Shown here: positions 44,830-54,809 of the stretch, in pieces
How positions within the stretch are numbered: the first letter of the stretch is position 1
Layout of the letters: each line of letters starts with the position of its first letter
From: Variovorax sp. 54
Lineage (GTDB): Bacteria; Pseudomonadota; Gammaproteobacteria; Burkholderiales; Burkholderiaceae_C
Length of the DNA: 64,000 nt
Assembly (NCBI RefSeq): GCF_002754375.1
Contig: NZ_PEFF01000001.1
Coordinates: 3,358,501 to 3,422,500, forward strand
Direction of reading: 5' to 3'
Translations under genes and position numbers: made by a program
The notes under the pieces: generated by a model
What the model was told of the DNA's origin: nothing
The model's input: the letters and a program-made list of their open reading frames with translations, nothing else
Databases searched by the model: none

Positions 44830-45335
44830 AACGGGTGCTCGGTGTAGAAGTGCCCGCCGTGGAACAGCAGCGGCGAGGCGTCGGGGTCGTGCATGCAGCG
44901 CTCCACCTCGCCCACGAAGATCACGTGGTCGCCTTCGTCGTAGCGGCTGCGGTTGAAGCACTCGAAGCTCGCGGCCGCGCCCTGCAGCACGGGGGCGCCG
45001 CCCAGGCCTTCGGTGTAGGCCACGTCGGCCCAGCGGTCGATGTTCTTGGTGGCGAAGCGCTCCGCCAGTGTCTTCTGGTTGGCGGCCAGGATGTTGACCG
45101 CGTAGTGCGAGCCGGCGCGCAGCGCCGACATCGACGCGGCCGCGCGTGCCAGGCTCCACAGCACCAGCGGCGGCGCGAGCGACACCGAGTTGAACGAGTT
45201 GGCCGTGAGGCCGACCAGGCTGCCGTCGGCCGCGCGTGCGGTGACGATGGTCACGCCGGTGGCGAACATGCCGAGTGCCTTGCGGAATTCGCCGGGCGAG
45301 AAGGTGGGGGGCTGGGCCCGGCGGGAAGTGGTCAC
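44826..45335 (-). CDS. Flavin reductase family protein
   Basis: A 169-aa split-barrel FMN-binding oxidoreductase. The family signature is ALGMFATGVTIVTARAADGS with VGLTANSFNSVSLAPPLVLW, and the terminal block is HFYTEHPL. Such proteins reduce FMN or FAD with NAD(P)H, often for a two-component monooxygenase. None is encoded next to it. Start ATG 45335; the gene ends by overlapping the BON-protein start. Confidence 0.88.
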   Translation of the reverse strand: MTTSRRAQPPTFSPGEFRKALGMFATGVTIVTARAADGSLVGLTANSFNSVSLAPPLVLWSLARAAASMSALRAGSHYAVNILAANQKTLAERFATKNIDRWADVAYTEGLGGAPVLQGAAASFECFNRSRYDEGDHVIFVGEVERCMHDPDASPLLFHGGHFYTEHPL

Positions 45336-45457
45336 GGGAGAACGGACGGCAAGGCGGTGAGCGGCAAAGGAGGGGCCATTTTGGCGCAGAAGGCGTGAAT
45401 GAGTCCGGCGTGGCCGAGCAGCCCGCCCAGGCGCGCGCCATCAAGGCGCAAAGCGCA

Positions 45458-45477
45458 GCCATAGCTCGGGCTATGGC
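45458..45477. repeat. Perfect hairpin GCCATAGC-TCGG-GCTATGGC in the gap 45336-45547
   Basis: An 8-bp perfect stem with a four-base TCGG loop lies between a gene starting at 45335 on the minus strand and the LysR stop at 45548. It is a GC-rich stem without a T-tract. It sits within a low-complexity stretch (CGCCCAGGCGCGCGCCATCA and so on). It may be the terminator of the minus-strand LysR gene or part of a dispersed intergenic repeat. Confidence 0.35.
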
Positions 45478-45547
45478 GAGCATTTGCAACGCAGAGGGAG
45501 CGTGTCTGGGTGGGAGGAGCGGACATGGCGGGCTCGTTCGCGCCTTC

Positions 45548-46462
45548 TCAAGCTTTGGCGGGCTGCTTGGCGGGGCCGAGCAACTCGGTCACCAGCCGGG
45601 TATAGACGGTGGCGGCCGCCGTGGGTGTGCGGCCCGCCAGCGTCACCAGGCTGTAGTGGGTGCGCATGCGCGACAGGCCCGTCACCGCCAGCGGCGCGAG
45701 GGCGGCGGTCTCGGGCGTGAGGCCGGGCGCGTGGGGCGCGAGGATCACCGCGTGGGCGGTCAGCGCCAGGTGCCGCAGCGTGTCGGCGTCGTCGCAGATC
45801 ACGTTGAACACGCCGCGGTCGGTGCGGCGGATCTGCCGGTCGAAATACGCGGCCACCTCGCTGGGCAGGTGCGGGCCGGCCACGGGGTAGTCCATGAGCT
45901 GTTCGAGCGTGAGCGGCGCCGGCTGTTTCAGCAGCGGGTGCCCGGGCCGCACGAAGAAGGACACCGGCACGTTGGGCAGCCGCACGAGCTTCAGGCCCGA
46001 GGGTTTCTTCAGGTCGCGGGTGTCGGCGATGAACAGGTCGATCTGGCGCTTGTGCAGCCGCTCGCACAGCGTGACGGTGTCGGCCACTTCCATGCGCATC
46101 AGCAGCTGCGGGTGGCGCTGCGTCATGAGCGACAGCGCCGCGCGCCCCAGCAGGCCGGCCGCGAACGGGCCCAGGCCGACGTCGAGGCTGCCGAGCGTGA
46201 GGCCTTCGAGCTGCTGCACCTCGCGCTGGATCTGCCGCGCGTCGGCGACCAGCTCGCGGGCCCGCGCCAGCACCAGCTCGCCGGCCTGCGTGAAGCGCAC
46301 GGTGCCGTAGGCGCGATCGATGAGGCGGGCCTTCAGCGCCTGTTCGAGTGCGTCGATGCTGCGCGACAGCGCGGGTTGCGACAGGTGCACGGCCTGCGCG
46401 GCACGCCCGAAGCTGCCTTGCTCGGCGAGGGCGATCAGGTGCTGGAGGTGGCGCAGCTGCAT
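45548..46462 (-). CDS. LysR family transcriptional regulator, divergent to the sulfatase gene
   Basis: A 304-aa LysR protein. The N-terminal HTH is MQLRHLQHLIALAEQGSFGRAAQ with HLSQPALSRSIDALEQALKA, and the effector domain starts at LGSLDVGLGPFAAGLLGRAA. It faces the alkyl sulfatase gene across 125 bp that are AT-richer than the genes around them (AAGCAAGATCACATTTTGCA), so sulfate-ester or detergent response is a reasonable guess. ATG 46462; the frame extends further upstream without support. Confidence 0.9.
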   Translation of the reverse strand: MQLRHLQHLIALAEQGSFGRAAQAVHLSQPALSRSIDALEQALKARLIDRAYGTVRFTQAGELVLARARELVADARQIQREVQQLEGLTLGSLDVGLGPFAAGLLGRAALSLMTQRHPQLLMRMEVADTVTLCERLHKRQIDLFIADTRDLKKPSGLKLVRLPNVPVSFFVRPGHPLLKQPAPLTLEQLMDYPVAGPHLPSEVAAYFDRQIRRTDRGVFNVICDDADTLRHLALTAHAVILAPHAPGLTPETAALAPLAVTGLSRMRTHYSLVTLAGRTPTAAATVYTRLVTELLGPAKQPAKA

Positions 46463-46587
46463 TTTGCGTTCTGGTTCAAAAGCAAGATCACATTTTGCAT
46501 TGGCCAAGGGGTTGCTTGCTTCCGAGAATTGGCCGTTGCTCCCTTTCCGTGCCCCGTCTTTCGACAGACAACAACCCCGAGACATCG

Positions 46588-48597
46588 ATGACCCGCATTG
46601 CTTCTGCTTCCTCGTCTTCCACGCCTTCCGCCCGCTTCTCCCTGGCCCTCGTCGCCTGGGCCTGTGCCTTCACCGCCACGGCGCAGCCGGTGGTGGTGAC
46701 GCCCAAGGCGGCCGAGCCCGTCACGCTGAAGGCCAACGCCGACATGGCGAAGGCGCTGCCGTTCGCCAACAAGCAGGATTTCGAGGACGCGATGCGCGGC
46801 TTCATTGGCACCGTGCCCGACGCGCTGGTGACGGGCAGCGGTCCGCGCCCGGTCTGGAACATGAAGCCCTACGACTTCCTGAAGGCGAACGAGGCGGCCG
46901 ACACGGTCAACCCGAGCCTGTGGCGTCAGGCGCAGCTCAATGCGATTCACGGCCTGTTCAAGGTGACCGACCGGGTCTACCAAGTGCGCGGCTTCGACCT
47001 GGCGAACATCACCATCGTCGAAGGCGACACCTCGCTGATCGTGATCGACCCGTTGCTGGCTGCCGAGACGGCGCGCGCCGCGCTCGCGCTGTACTACCAG
47101 CATCGCCCGAAGAAGCCGGTCGGCACGGTGATCTACACGCACGGCCATGCCGACCATTTCGGCGGCGTGAAGGGCGTGGTCAGCGAGGCCGACGTGGCCG
47201 CGGGCAAGGTGCAGGTGATCGCGCCCTCGGGCTTCATGGAGTCGGCGGTGGCCGAGAACATCCTCGCGGGCAACGCGATGAACCGGCGCTCGCAGTACCA
47301 GTTCGGCACGCTGCTGCCGCCGGGCGCGCGCGGGCAGGTCGACACGGGCCTGGGCAAGGCGCTGGCGCGCGGCAGCGTGACGCTGATCGCGCCCACCTCG
47401 ACCATCGAGAAGACCACCGAGGAGCGCACCATCGACGGCGTGCAGATCGTGTTCCAGCTGGTGCCGGGCTCGGAGGCGCCGTCCGAAATGCTCATGTACA
47501 TGCCGCAGTTCCGCGTGCTCAACATGGCCGAGGACGTGACGCACAACATGCACAACCTGTACACGATCCGCGGCGCCGAGGTGCGCGACGGCAACCTGTG
47601 GGCCAAGTACATCGACGAGGCCCGCGTGGCCTTCGGCGACAAGACCGACGTGCTCATCGCGCAGCACCACTGGCCCACCACGGGACGCGCGCGCATCGTC
47701 GACCTGCTGAAGAAGCAGCGTGACATGTACAAGTTCATCAACGACCAGTCGCTGCGCCTGCTGAACCACGGCTACACGGCACCCGAGATCGCCGAGACGC
47801 TGCGCATGCCCGCGAGCCTGGAGCAGGAGTGGTCCACGCGCGGCTACTACGGCACGCTGCGCCACAACGCGAAGGCGGTCTACCAGAAGTACCTGGGCTG
47901 GTACGACGCGAACCCGGCCAACCTGAACCCGCTGCCGCCGGTGGCGCAAGCGAAGAAGACGGTCGAGTACATGGGCGGCGCCGACGCAGTGGTGGCGCGC
48001 GCCCGCGACGATTTCAAGAAGGGCGAGTACCGCTGGGTGGCGAGCGCGATGAGCCAGGTGGTGTACGCCGACCCGGCGAACCGCGCGGCACGCGAACTCG
48101 GCGCCGACGCGCTCGAACAGCTCGGCTACCAGTCGGAGGCGGGCACCTGGCGCAGCGCCTACCTGGTGGGCGCGATGGAACTGCGCAACGGCGTGCCGAA
48201 AATCCCGGGCGGCAGCAGCGCGAACGGCGACACGCTGAAGGCGGTGAGCAACGAGCTGTTCTTCGACTACCTCGGCGTGCGGCTCGACGCAGCCAAGGCC
48301 GAAGGCAAGACGATGGTGGTCAACTGGAACTTCACCGATTCGAACCAGAAGTTCGTGCTGACCTTGGAGAACTCGGCGCTCACGCATGTGAAGAACCAGC
48401 AGGCGAGCGGGGCGGACGCTACCGTCACGCTGAGCCGGGCGACGCTCGATGCGATCACGTTGAAGCAGACGACGTTTCCTGAGGCCGTGCAGTCGGGGCA
48501 GGTGAAGATCGATGGGAACCGCGCGAAGCTGGGGGAGCTGTTCGGGATGCTCGACAACTTCGATCTGATGTTTCCTGTGGTGGAGCCGCGCAAGTAG
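46588..48597 (+). CDS. Alkyl/aryl-sulfatase, SdsA1-like, exported
   Basis: A 669-aa enzyme with a signal peptide (SLALVAWACAFTATAQ). The metallo-beta-lactamase fold contains the zinc site THGHADHFGGVKG and further His residues (EDVTHNMHNLYT, LIAQHHWPTTG). The middle helical domain (NLNPLPPVAQAKKTVEYMGG) mediates dimerisation, and the C-terminal SCP2-like domain follows (VVNWNFTDSNQKFVLTLEN). Class III alkyl sulfatases of this length cleave long-chain sulfate esters such as dodecyl sulfate, releasing sulfate and the alcohol. GAGACATCG precedes ATG 46588. Likely controlled by the divergent LysR. Confidence 0.93.
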   Translation: MTRIASASSSSTPSARFSLALVAWACAFTATAQPVVVTPKAAEPVTLKANADMAKALPFANKQDFEDAMRGFIGTVPDALVTGSGPRPVWNMKPYDFLKANEAADTVNPSLWRQAQLNAIHGLFKVTDRVYQVRGFDLANITIVEGDTSLIVIDPLLAAETARAALALYYQHRPKKPVGTVIYTHGHADHFGGVKGVVSEADVAAGKVQVIAPSGFMESAVAENILAGNAMNRRSQYQFGTLLPPGARGQVDTGLGKALARGSVTLIAPTSTIEKTTEERTIDGVQIVFQLVPGSEAPSEMLMYMPQFRVLNMAEDVTHNMHNLYTIRGAEVRDGNLWAKYIDEARVAFGDKTDVLIAQHHWPTTGRARIVDLLKKQRDMYKFINDQSLRLLNHGYTAPEIAETLRMPASLEQEWSTRGYYGTLRHNAKAVYQKYLGWYDANPANLNPLPPVAQAKKTVEYMGGADAVVARARDDFKKGEYRWVASAMSQVVYADPANRAARELGADALEQLGYQSEAGTWRSAYLVGAMELRNGVPKIPGGSSANGDTLKAVSNELFFDYLGVRLDAAKAEGKTMVVNWNFTDSNQKFVLTLENSALTHVKNQQASGADATVTLSRATLDAITLKQTTFPEAVQSGQVKIDGNRAKLGELFGMLDNFDLMFPVVEPRK

Positions 48598-48601
48598 TTT
48601 G

Positions 48602-48653
48602 TTCGGGGCGCGTGCAAAGGACACCGGGTACTCCCCTCCGCGAATGTCCCCCG
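48602..48653. repeat. Single arm of the dispersed element also present at 27264-27315
   Basis: The 52 bases match 27264-27315 in all but one position (CAAAGG here, CACAGG there): TTCGGGGCGCGTGCA, then GGACACCGGGTACTCCCCTC and CGCGAATGTCCCCCG. It starts 5 bp after the sulfatase stop, in the 87-bp gap before the convergent gene end at 48685. It lacks the downstream Arg/Leu-like tail of the amiR copies, so it looks like a truncated or lone unit. Confidence 0.8.
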
Positions 48654-48684
48654 GCGGCGTGATCGTGCCCTGAATGACGATGAA

Positions 48685-49914
48685 CTAGCCGAAGAACCAG
48701 TAGCAGACCGCAATGGCGGCCACCACCCCCGCCAGTTCAGCCAGCAGCGCGCACGCCACCGCATGCCGCGCGCGCTGGATGCCCACCGCGCCGAAGTACA
48801 CCGCCAGCACGTAGAACGTGGTCTCGGTGCTGCCCTGGATGGTGGCGGCCACCAGCGCGGGGAAGCTGTCGACGCCCTGGGTCTTCATGGTCTCGATGAG
48901 CATGGCGCGGGCCGCGCTGCCCGAGAAGGGTTTGACGAGCGCCGTCGGCATGGCGTCGACAAAGCGTGCGTCCCAGCCGCCAGCCTGCACCAGCCAGCGC
49001 AGGCCGTCGAGCGCGAAGTCGAGGGCGCCCGAGGCGCGCAGCACGCCCACGGCGCACAGCATCGCGACGAGGTAGGGCAGCAGGTTCTTCGCGATGTCGA
49101 AGCCTTCCTTCGCGCCTTCGACAAAGGCCTCGTAAACCTTGATGCGCCGGATCGCGCCGGCCGCCAGGAACACGATGATCACGCTGAACAGCGTGAGGTT
49201 GCCCAGCAGCGACGACAGCGAGGCGATGGCCGCCGCCGACAGCGTGCCCAGCAGCGCCATGAAGCCGCCCAGCAGCAGCGCGCCCGGCACGAGGTAGGCC
49301 AGCACCACCGGGTCCCACAGCCGCAGGCGCTGCGCGACCGCCACCGTGAGCAGGCCCACCAGCGTCGAGGCGCTGGTGGCCAGCAGGATCGGCAGGAACA
49401 CCAGCGTCGGGTCGCTCGCGCCCTGTTGCGCCCGGTACATGAAGATGGTGACGGGCAGCAAGGTCAGTGACGAGGCGTTGAGCACCAGGAACAGGATCTG
49501 CGCGTTGGTGGCCGTCACGGGGTCGGGGTTCAGGCGCTGCAGCTCGCGCATGGCCTTCAGGCCGATGGGGGTGGCGGCGTTGTCCAGCCCCAGCGCATTG
49601 GCCGCGAAGTTCATCGTGATGAGCCCGAGCGCCGGGTGCCCGGCTGGCACGCCCGGCATCAGGCGCCGGAACAGCGGCCCGAGCAGGCGCGCGAGCCAGC
49701 CGACGAGGCCGGCGGCTTCGGCGATGCGCAGGAAGCCCAGCCACAGCGTGAGCGTGCCGAACAGCAGCACCATCACCTCGACGGCCAGCCGCGCCATCGT
49801 GAACAGGCTTTCGACCAGCGCCGCGAACACGGTCGGGTCGCCGCCGACGAGCCAGCGTCCCAGCGCTGCCAGCGCCGCCATCCCGAAGAACCCCAGCCAC
49901 AACCCATTGAGCAC
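48685..49914 (-). CDS. Nucleoside-recognition domain membrane protein (SpmA/SpmB fusion-like)
   Basis: A 409-aa membrane protein with about ten helices. The first half resembles SpmA (ALGLITMNFAANALGLDNAA and PIGLKAMRELQRLN), the second SpmB with the gate motif VKPFSGSAARAMLIETMKTQ and STETTFYVLAVYFGAVG. The family is widespread outside sporulating bacteria and its function is unknown; a transport role is suspected. GTG 49914 is preceded by AAGGA at about 10 bases; a much longer frame upstream is a shadow of the PLD gene. Divergent to the PLD-family gene. Confidence 0.87.
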   Translation of the reverse strand: MLNGLWLGFFGMAALAALGRWLVGGDPTVFAALVESLFTMARLAVEVMVLLFGTLTLWLGFLRIAEAAGLVGWLARLLGPLFRRLMPGVPAGHPALGLITMNFAANALGLDNAATPIGLKAMRELQRLNPDPVTATNAQILFLVLNASSLTLLPVTIFMYRAQQGASDPTLVFLPILLATSASTLVGLLTVAVAQRLRLWDPVVLAYLVPGALLLGGFMALLGTLSAAAIASLSSLLGNLTLFSVIIVFLAAGAIRRIKVYEAFVEGAKEGFDIAKNLLPYLVAMLCAVGVLRASGALDFALDGLRWLVQAGGWDARFVDAMPTALVKPFSGSAARAMLIETMKTQGVDSFPALVAATIQGSTETTFYVLAVYFGAVGIQRARHAVACALLAELAGVVAAIAVCYWFFG

Positions 49915-50010
49915 GCGTTTTTTCCTTCTTTTCGTTGGCTGCCGTGTGTGCCGTTGATCATAGGGCGGCATGCCGCCCCGACCGGGCTCTGCGGCGCTAC
50001 AGTGCGACCC

Positions 50011-51603
50011 ATGGCCGCCGTCCTGTCCCGCCTCCGTCGCTTCGTCGTCCTGGTGTCGAGTGGGCTGGCCATCGCCTGGCTTGCGGGCTGCGCCAGCCTG
50101 CCGCCGCCGCAACCGCACCCGGTGCTCACGAATGCGATCACCGACGTGGCCGACACCGAGCTGGGCCGGCTGGCCGCCAAGGACGCGCCGCAGGGCAGCG
50201 CGGTGCCGCTGTCGGGCTTCCGGCTGCTGCCCGAGGCGGCGTTCGCGTTCGACGCGCGCATTTCGCTGGCACGGCATGCCGAGAAGTCGCTTGACGTGCA
50301 GTACTACCTCATCAGCAACGACGACGTCGGCCTGCTGTTCCTCAAGGAGCTGCGCGAGGCCGCCGCGCGCGGGGTGCGCGTGCGGCTGCTGGTGGACGAC
50401 CTCTACACGGGCGGCGAGGACGAGGTGTTCAGCACGCTCTCGGCCTTTCCGAACATCGAGGTGCGGCTGTTCAACCCGCTGCCTTCGCGTGCCAGCTCGA
50501 TGCCCGCGCGGCTGCTGTTCTCGCTGGGCGACTTCGGCCGCATCAACCATCGCATGCACAACAAGCTGCTGGTGGCCGACAACAGCTTTGCGGTTTCGGG
50601 CGGGCGCAACATCGCCAACGAGTACTTCATGCGCAGCACGGCGGCGAACTTCATCGACATGGACGTGCTGTCCAGCGGGCCGATCGTGCGCCGCATGTCC
50701 GAGGGCTTCGACCGCTACTGGAACAGCGACCACGCCTGGCCCATCGAGCGCATCGTGCCGCAGCGCCTGCCGCTCGAAGAAGCCCAGCGGCGCTTCGACG
50801 CCCTGGCGCGCGCGGCCGTGCCCGACGTGCCCATGCGCCAGCGCGACATCCTGGACAAGTCGCCGGTGGGCGAGCAGCTCACCACGGGCCGCATCGACCG
50901 CTACTGGGCGCCGGCCACGCTGTTCGTGGACGACCCCGACAAGATCACGCGCAAGCCCGAGGCGGCCTACGGCGGCAGCGTGACCGAGGGCGCGCTCGGC
51001 GTGATCCAGGCGGCCAAGCACGAGGTGAAGATCGGCTCGCCGTACTTCATTCCGGGCTCGCGGGGCATGGCGATGATGAAGACGGCCATCGAGCGCGGCG
51101 GGCGCATCACGGTCGTCACCAACTCGCTGGGCGCCACCGACGAGCCGCTGGCCTACGCGGGCTACGAGCGCTACCGCGCCGACATGCTGAAGATCGGCGT
51201 CACCATCTACGAGATCGCGCCCACGCTCTCCGGGCGGTCGGGGCGCTTCGGCGATTTCGGCAAGTCGATCAGCCGGCTGCACGCCAAGCTCGCGGTGATC
51301 GACGACGAGCGCTTCTTCGTCGGCTCGATGAACCTCGACCACCGCTCGGCCGCCGTCAACACCGAGATGGGCCTGCTCATCGACAGCCCGCGGCTGGTGC
51401 AGGACTACGACAAGCTCATGAACGGCGAGCGCCTCAACCTGGGCTACCGGCTGCGGCTCGCGCCGGGCGGGCGGCGCGTGCAGTGGCTGGAATACGACGA
51501 TGCCGGCGGCGACATCGTGCACGAGGACGAACCGGGCGAGTTCCTCTGGCTGCGCTTCAAGAACTGGCTGCTGCTGCCCCTCGTGGGCGAGGAGCTGCTT
51601 TAG
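50011..51603 (+). CDS. Phospholipase D-like lipoprotein, cardiolipin-synthase ClsC-like
   Basis: A 530-aa exported protein. The signal ends in the lipobox LAGC (AIAWLAGCASL), so it is probably lipid-anchored. Two HKD motifs are intact: HNKLLVADNSFAVSGGRNIAN in the first half and HAKLAVIDDERFFVGSMN in the second. The second half has the typical GSMNLDHRSAAVNTEMGLL block. ClsC-type proteins of this size transfer phosphatidyl groups to make cardiolipin in the envelope. ATG 50011 is 97 bp from the divergent gene. Confidence in the PLD superfamily is high; the exact reaction is inferred. Confidence 0.9.
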   Translation: MAAVLSRLRRFVVLVSSGLAIAWLAGCASLPPPQPHPVLTNAITDVADTELGRLAAKDAPQGSAVPLSGFRLLPEAAFAFDARISLARHAEKSLDVQYYLISNDDVGLLFLKELREAAARGVRVRLLVDDLYTGGEDEVFSTLSAFPNIEVRLFNPLPSRASSMPARLLFSLGDFGRINHRMHNKLLVADNSFAVSGGRNIANEYFMRSTAANFIDMDVLSSGPIVRRMSEGFDRYWNSDHAWPIERIVPQRLPLEEAQRRFDALARAAVPDVPMRQRDILDKSPVGEQLTTGRIDRYWAPATLFVDDPDKITRKPEAAYGGSVTEGALGVIQAAKHEVKIGSPYFIPGSRGMAMMKTAIERGGRITVVTNSLGATDEPLAYAGYERYRADMLKIGVTIYEIAPTLSGRSGRFGDFGKSISRLHAKLAVIDDERFFVGSMNLDHRSAAVNTEMGLLIDSPRLVQDYDKLMNGERLNLGYRLRLAPGGRRVQWLEYDDAGGDIVHEDEPGEFLWLRFKNWLLLPLVGEELL

Positions 51604-51635
51604 GGTTTGTCATGACCGATCCAGTGAGGTGCGTT

Positions 51636-51654
51636 ACATTTCTGTTTGAAATGT
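51636..51654. promoter_or_regulatory. Inverted repeat ACATTTC-N5-GAAATGT upstream of the binding-protein gene
   Basis: A perfect 7-bp dyad lies in the AT-richer 85-bp gap between the PLD stop and the ABC binding-protein start, followed by GAACTTTTG. It could be a weak terminator for the PLD gene or an operator for the following gene. No regulator is adjacent. Confidence 0.35.
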
Positions 51655-51688
51655 GAACTTTTGTCACCGACTATTGGAGGCTTTGATC

Positions 51689-52858
51689 ATGACCGTCCCC
51701 GTGCCGCGCGAGTCGACCGCGCCGCTTTCCACCAGCCGCCGCCGCGCCCTTTCCGGGCTGGCCGCCACGACGGCCGCCGCGGCCGGCGTCGGGCTGGGAT
51801 TTCCGGCGTTCGCGCAGAACCGTGCGATCCGCATCGGGACGACCTTCGACAACAGCAGCGTGGAAAAAGCCAATGGCCAGGGGCTGTACCAGGGCTCCAG
51901 CGCGTTCTTCACCGCGCTGAACAAGGCCGGCGGCCTGCACGGCAGCAAGGTCGAGCTCGTGATGGCCGACGACACCTTCAAGCCCGACGTGGCCAAGGCC
52001 AACGCGCTGGCTTTCGAAAAAGACAGCTCGGTGCTCGCGCTGGTGCACCCGCTGGGCACGCGCCAGACCGCCGAGGTGATGGACGCGGTGCCCGGCATGG
52101 CCGTGGTCGGCCCGATCACCGGCACCATCGCGCTGCGCAAGAAGACCTCGCCCAACACCTTCTGGGTGCGCGCCAACTACGACCAGGAGGTCGACAAGCT
52201 GGTGAGCACGGCCGCCGTGCTGGGCCAGACGCGCATCGGCCTCGTGCATTCGAACGACCCGCTGGGCCAGTCGGTGCTGGCGGCGTTCAAGAACGCGCTG
52301 GCCAAGGCCAAGCTGGAGCCGGCGGTGATCGCCACCACGCCCAACACCACGAGCATGGAAGTGGGCCCGGCCGCCGAGGCCATCGCCAAGGCCAAGCCGC
52401 AGGTGGTGGTGGTCGGCCTGGCCGGCACGGCGCCGGTGTTCCTGAAGGCGCTGCGCGGCGCGGGCAACAGCAGCTCGGCCTACGGCCTGTCGATCACGGC
52501 CAGCGCGCTGTCGGCCATGGGCGACCTGGCACGCGGCCTGGGCTTCGTGATCGTGGTGCCGTCGCCGTACTCGACCAAGTTCGAGATCGTGCGCCGCTAC
52601 CAGGCCGACATGCTGGCCAGTGGCAACAAGGACTTCTCGCTGACCAGCCTGGAGGGCTACATGAACGCCGCCGTGCTGGCCGAAGGCCTGCGCCGCGCCG
52701 GTCCTTCGCCGACGCGCGCCGCCGTGCTCGGTGGCATGGCGAGCATCGAGAACTTCGACCTCGGCGGCGTGAAGATCAACTACGGCCGCTCGAACCGCGA
52801 AGGCGGCCAGTTCGTGGACGTGGCCGTGATCGGCAGCCGCGGGCAGATGCTGAGCTGA
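51689..52858 (+). CDS. ABC transporter substrate-binding protein, branched-chain amino acid type, orphan
   Basis: A 389-aa periplasmic binding protein of the LivJ type I fold. It carries a twin-arginine-like signal (TSRRRALSGLAATTAAAAGV to FPAFAQ). Fold blocks are IRIGTTFDNSSVEKANGQGL, VELVMADDTFKPDVAKANAL, IGLVHSNDPLGQSVLAAFKN and VVVVGLAGTAPVFLKALRG. TTGGAGG lies 9 bases before ATG 51689. No permease or ATPase follows, so it is an orphan; it may serve the Liv-type transporter at 53315-56625 or another system. The ligand is unknown. Confidence 0.9.
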   Translation: MTVPVPRESTAPLSTSRRRALSGLAATTAAAAGVGLGFPAFAQNRAIRIGTTFDNSSVEKANGQGLYQGSSAFFTALNKAGGLHGSKVELVMADDTFKPDVAKANALAFEKDSSVLALVHPLGTRQTAEVMDAVPGMAVVGPITGTIALRKKTSPNTFWVRANYDQEVDKLVSTAAVLGQTRIGLVHSNDPLGQSVLAAFKNALAKAKLEPAVIATTPNTTSMEVGPAAEAIAKAKPQVVVVGLAGTAPVFLKALRGAGNSSSAYGLSITASALSAMGDLARGLGFVIVVPSPYSTKFEIVRRYQADMLASGNKDFSLTSLEGYMNAAVLAEGLRRAGPSPTRAAVLGGMASIENFDLGGVKINYGRSNREGGQFVDVAVIGSRGQMLS

Positions 52859-52959
52859 TGCCGGTGAGGCGTACCGTGCGCTGCGGCGTGCGGTAGCGCC
52901 TGCCGGTACGCCGGCACCCGCTCGGCACCTTTCTCGGTGAGCGTGCTTACAGTGCGGCC

Positions 52960-53310
52960 ATGACCCTCGAACTCATCCTGGGCCTCGGCCTGCTGGCCCT
53001 GGTGCTGCTGGACCTGGCCTTGTTCTTCCTCGTGCGCTGGGCGGTGCTGCGCGAGCACCTCGGCCCGTTGGCGGCCAGCCTGGTCTACGGCCTGTGCCTG
53101 GCCGCGCTGCCGTACTTCGTGTGGTGGGGCCTGGGCACCCACGTGCTGTTCGGGCAGGACACGACCTTCCTCGCGCCCGTGGTGGACGTCGGCCTGGCCT
53201 TCATCCTCTACACCTGCCTGTGGCTGTCGTGGGGCGTGAGCCTGATCGCCGGGGGGCTGGCGTCGTGGCGTTTCTTTGCCGGTGCCCGGCGGATCGGCTT
53301 GCTGGCCTGA
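52960..53310 (+). CDS. Small integral membrane protein of unknown function
   Basis: A 116-aa protein with three hydrophobic helices: LELILGLGLLALVLLDLALF, LVYGLCLAALPYFVWWGLG and VVDVGLAFILYTCLWLSWGV. Short polar loops (VRWAVLREHLGP) separate them. I do not recognise a family. It is convergent with the Liv operon (4 bp from the livF stop) and sits 101 bp downstream of the orphan binding protein. Confidence 0.72.
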   Translation: MTLELILGLGLLALVLLDLALFFLVRWAVLREHLGPLAASLVYGLCLAALPYFVWWGLGTHVLFGQDTTFLAPVVDVGLAFILYTCLWLSWGVSLIAGGLASWRFFAGARRIGLLA

Positions 53311-53314
53311 CGGC

Positions 53315-54041
<727 letters not shown>

Positions 54042-54049
<8 letters not shown>

Positions 54050-54809
54050 GGTGGTGCGAGCTTCCCAGGTAGACCTCGCGCACGCGCGGGTCGGCGCCGA
54101 TCTCGGCGGGCGTGCCTTCGGTGAGGATGCGTCCGCCCACCAGCACCGAGATGCGGCGCGCAAAGCGGAACACGAGCTTCATGTCGTGCTCGATGAAGAG
54201 CACGCTGATGTCGGCCGGCAGCGCCGCAATGGCTTCGAAGAGTTCACCGCTCTCGTCCTCCGGCACGCCGGCGGCGGGCTCGTCGAGCAGCAGGATGCGG
54301 GGCTTGGCGGCGAGCGCCAGCGCAATCTCGAGCAGCCGCTGCTTGCCGTAGGCCAGCTCGGCCACGGGCACGTCGGCCAGGGCGTCGAGCTTCAGCGTGG
54401 CGAGCAGCGCATGCGCCTCGTCGAACACGGCGGTGCAGCCCTTGAGCGGCCGCCACCAGGTGGCGCCCAGCCCTTCGCGCTCGCTGATGGCCAGCACCAC
54501 CGACAGCAGCGGCGTGAGGCTGGGGAACAGCGTGTTGATCTGGAAGGTGCGCGCCAGCCCCATGCGGGCGCGCTTGTCGCCGGGCAGGCGCGTGATGTCG
54601 CGCTCGCCCAGGCGGATCGATCCGCTGGTGGGCTTGAACACGCCCGTGAGCAGGTTGATGAGCGTGGTCTTGCCGGCGCCGTTGGGTCCGATCAGCGCCT
54701 GCCGCGCACCGGGTTCGAGCGACAGGTTGACCTCGCTCACGGCCTGGAAGGCGCCGAAGCGGATGCCCAGGTTCTGCGTGCGCAGGGCGTGCGTGGTGGA
54801 GGTGCTCAT
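54042..54809 (-). CDS. livG: Liv-type ABC transporter ATP-binding protein (LivG-like)
   Basis: A 255-aa ATPase with Walker A GPNGAGKTTLINLLTGVFKP, Q-loop RTFQINTLFPSLTPL, a LivG-type loop and Walker B ILLLDEPAAGVPEDES. The signature region AYGKQRLLEIALALAA differs from a standard LSGGQ, as is usual for LivG. ATG 54809 overlaps the LivM stop as ATGA. It forms the ATPase pair with LivF. Confidence 0.92.

Noticed and set aside
46435..48624. A 729-codon minus-strand frame
   Set aside because: It is antisense to the sulfatase, whose zinc site and C-terminal domain are intact.
49915..51522. Upstream extension of the nucleoside-recognition gene
   Set aside because: The extension is antisense to the PLD-family gene. 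GTG 49914 with a ribosome site gives the right family length.
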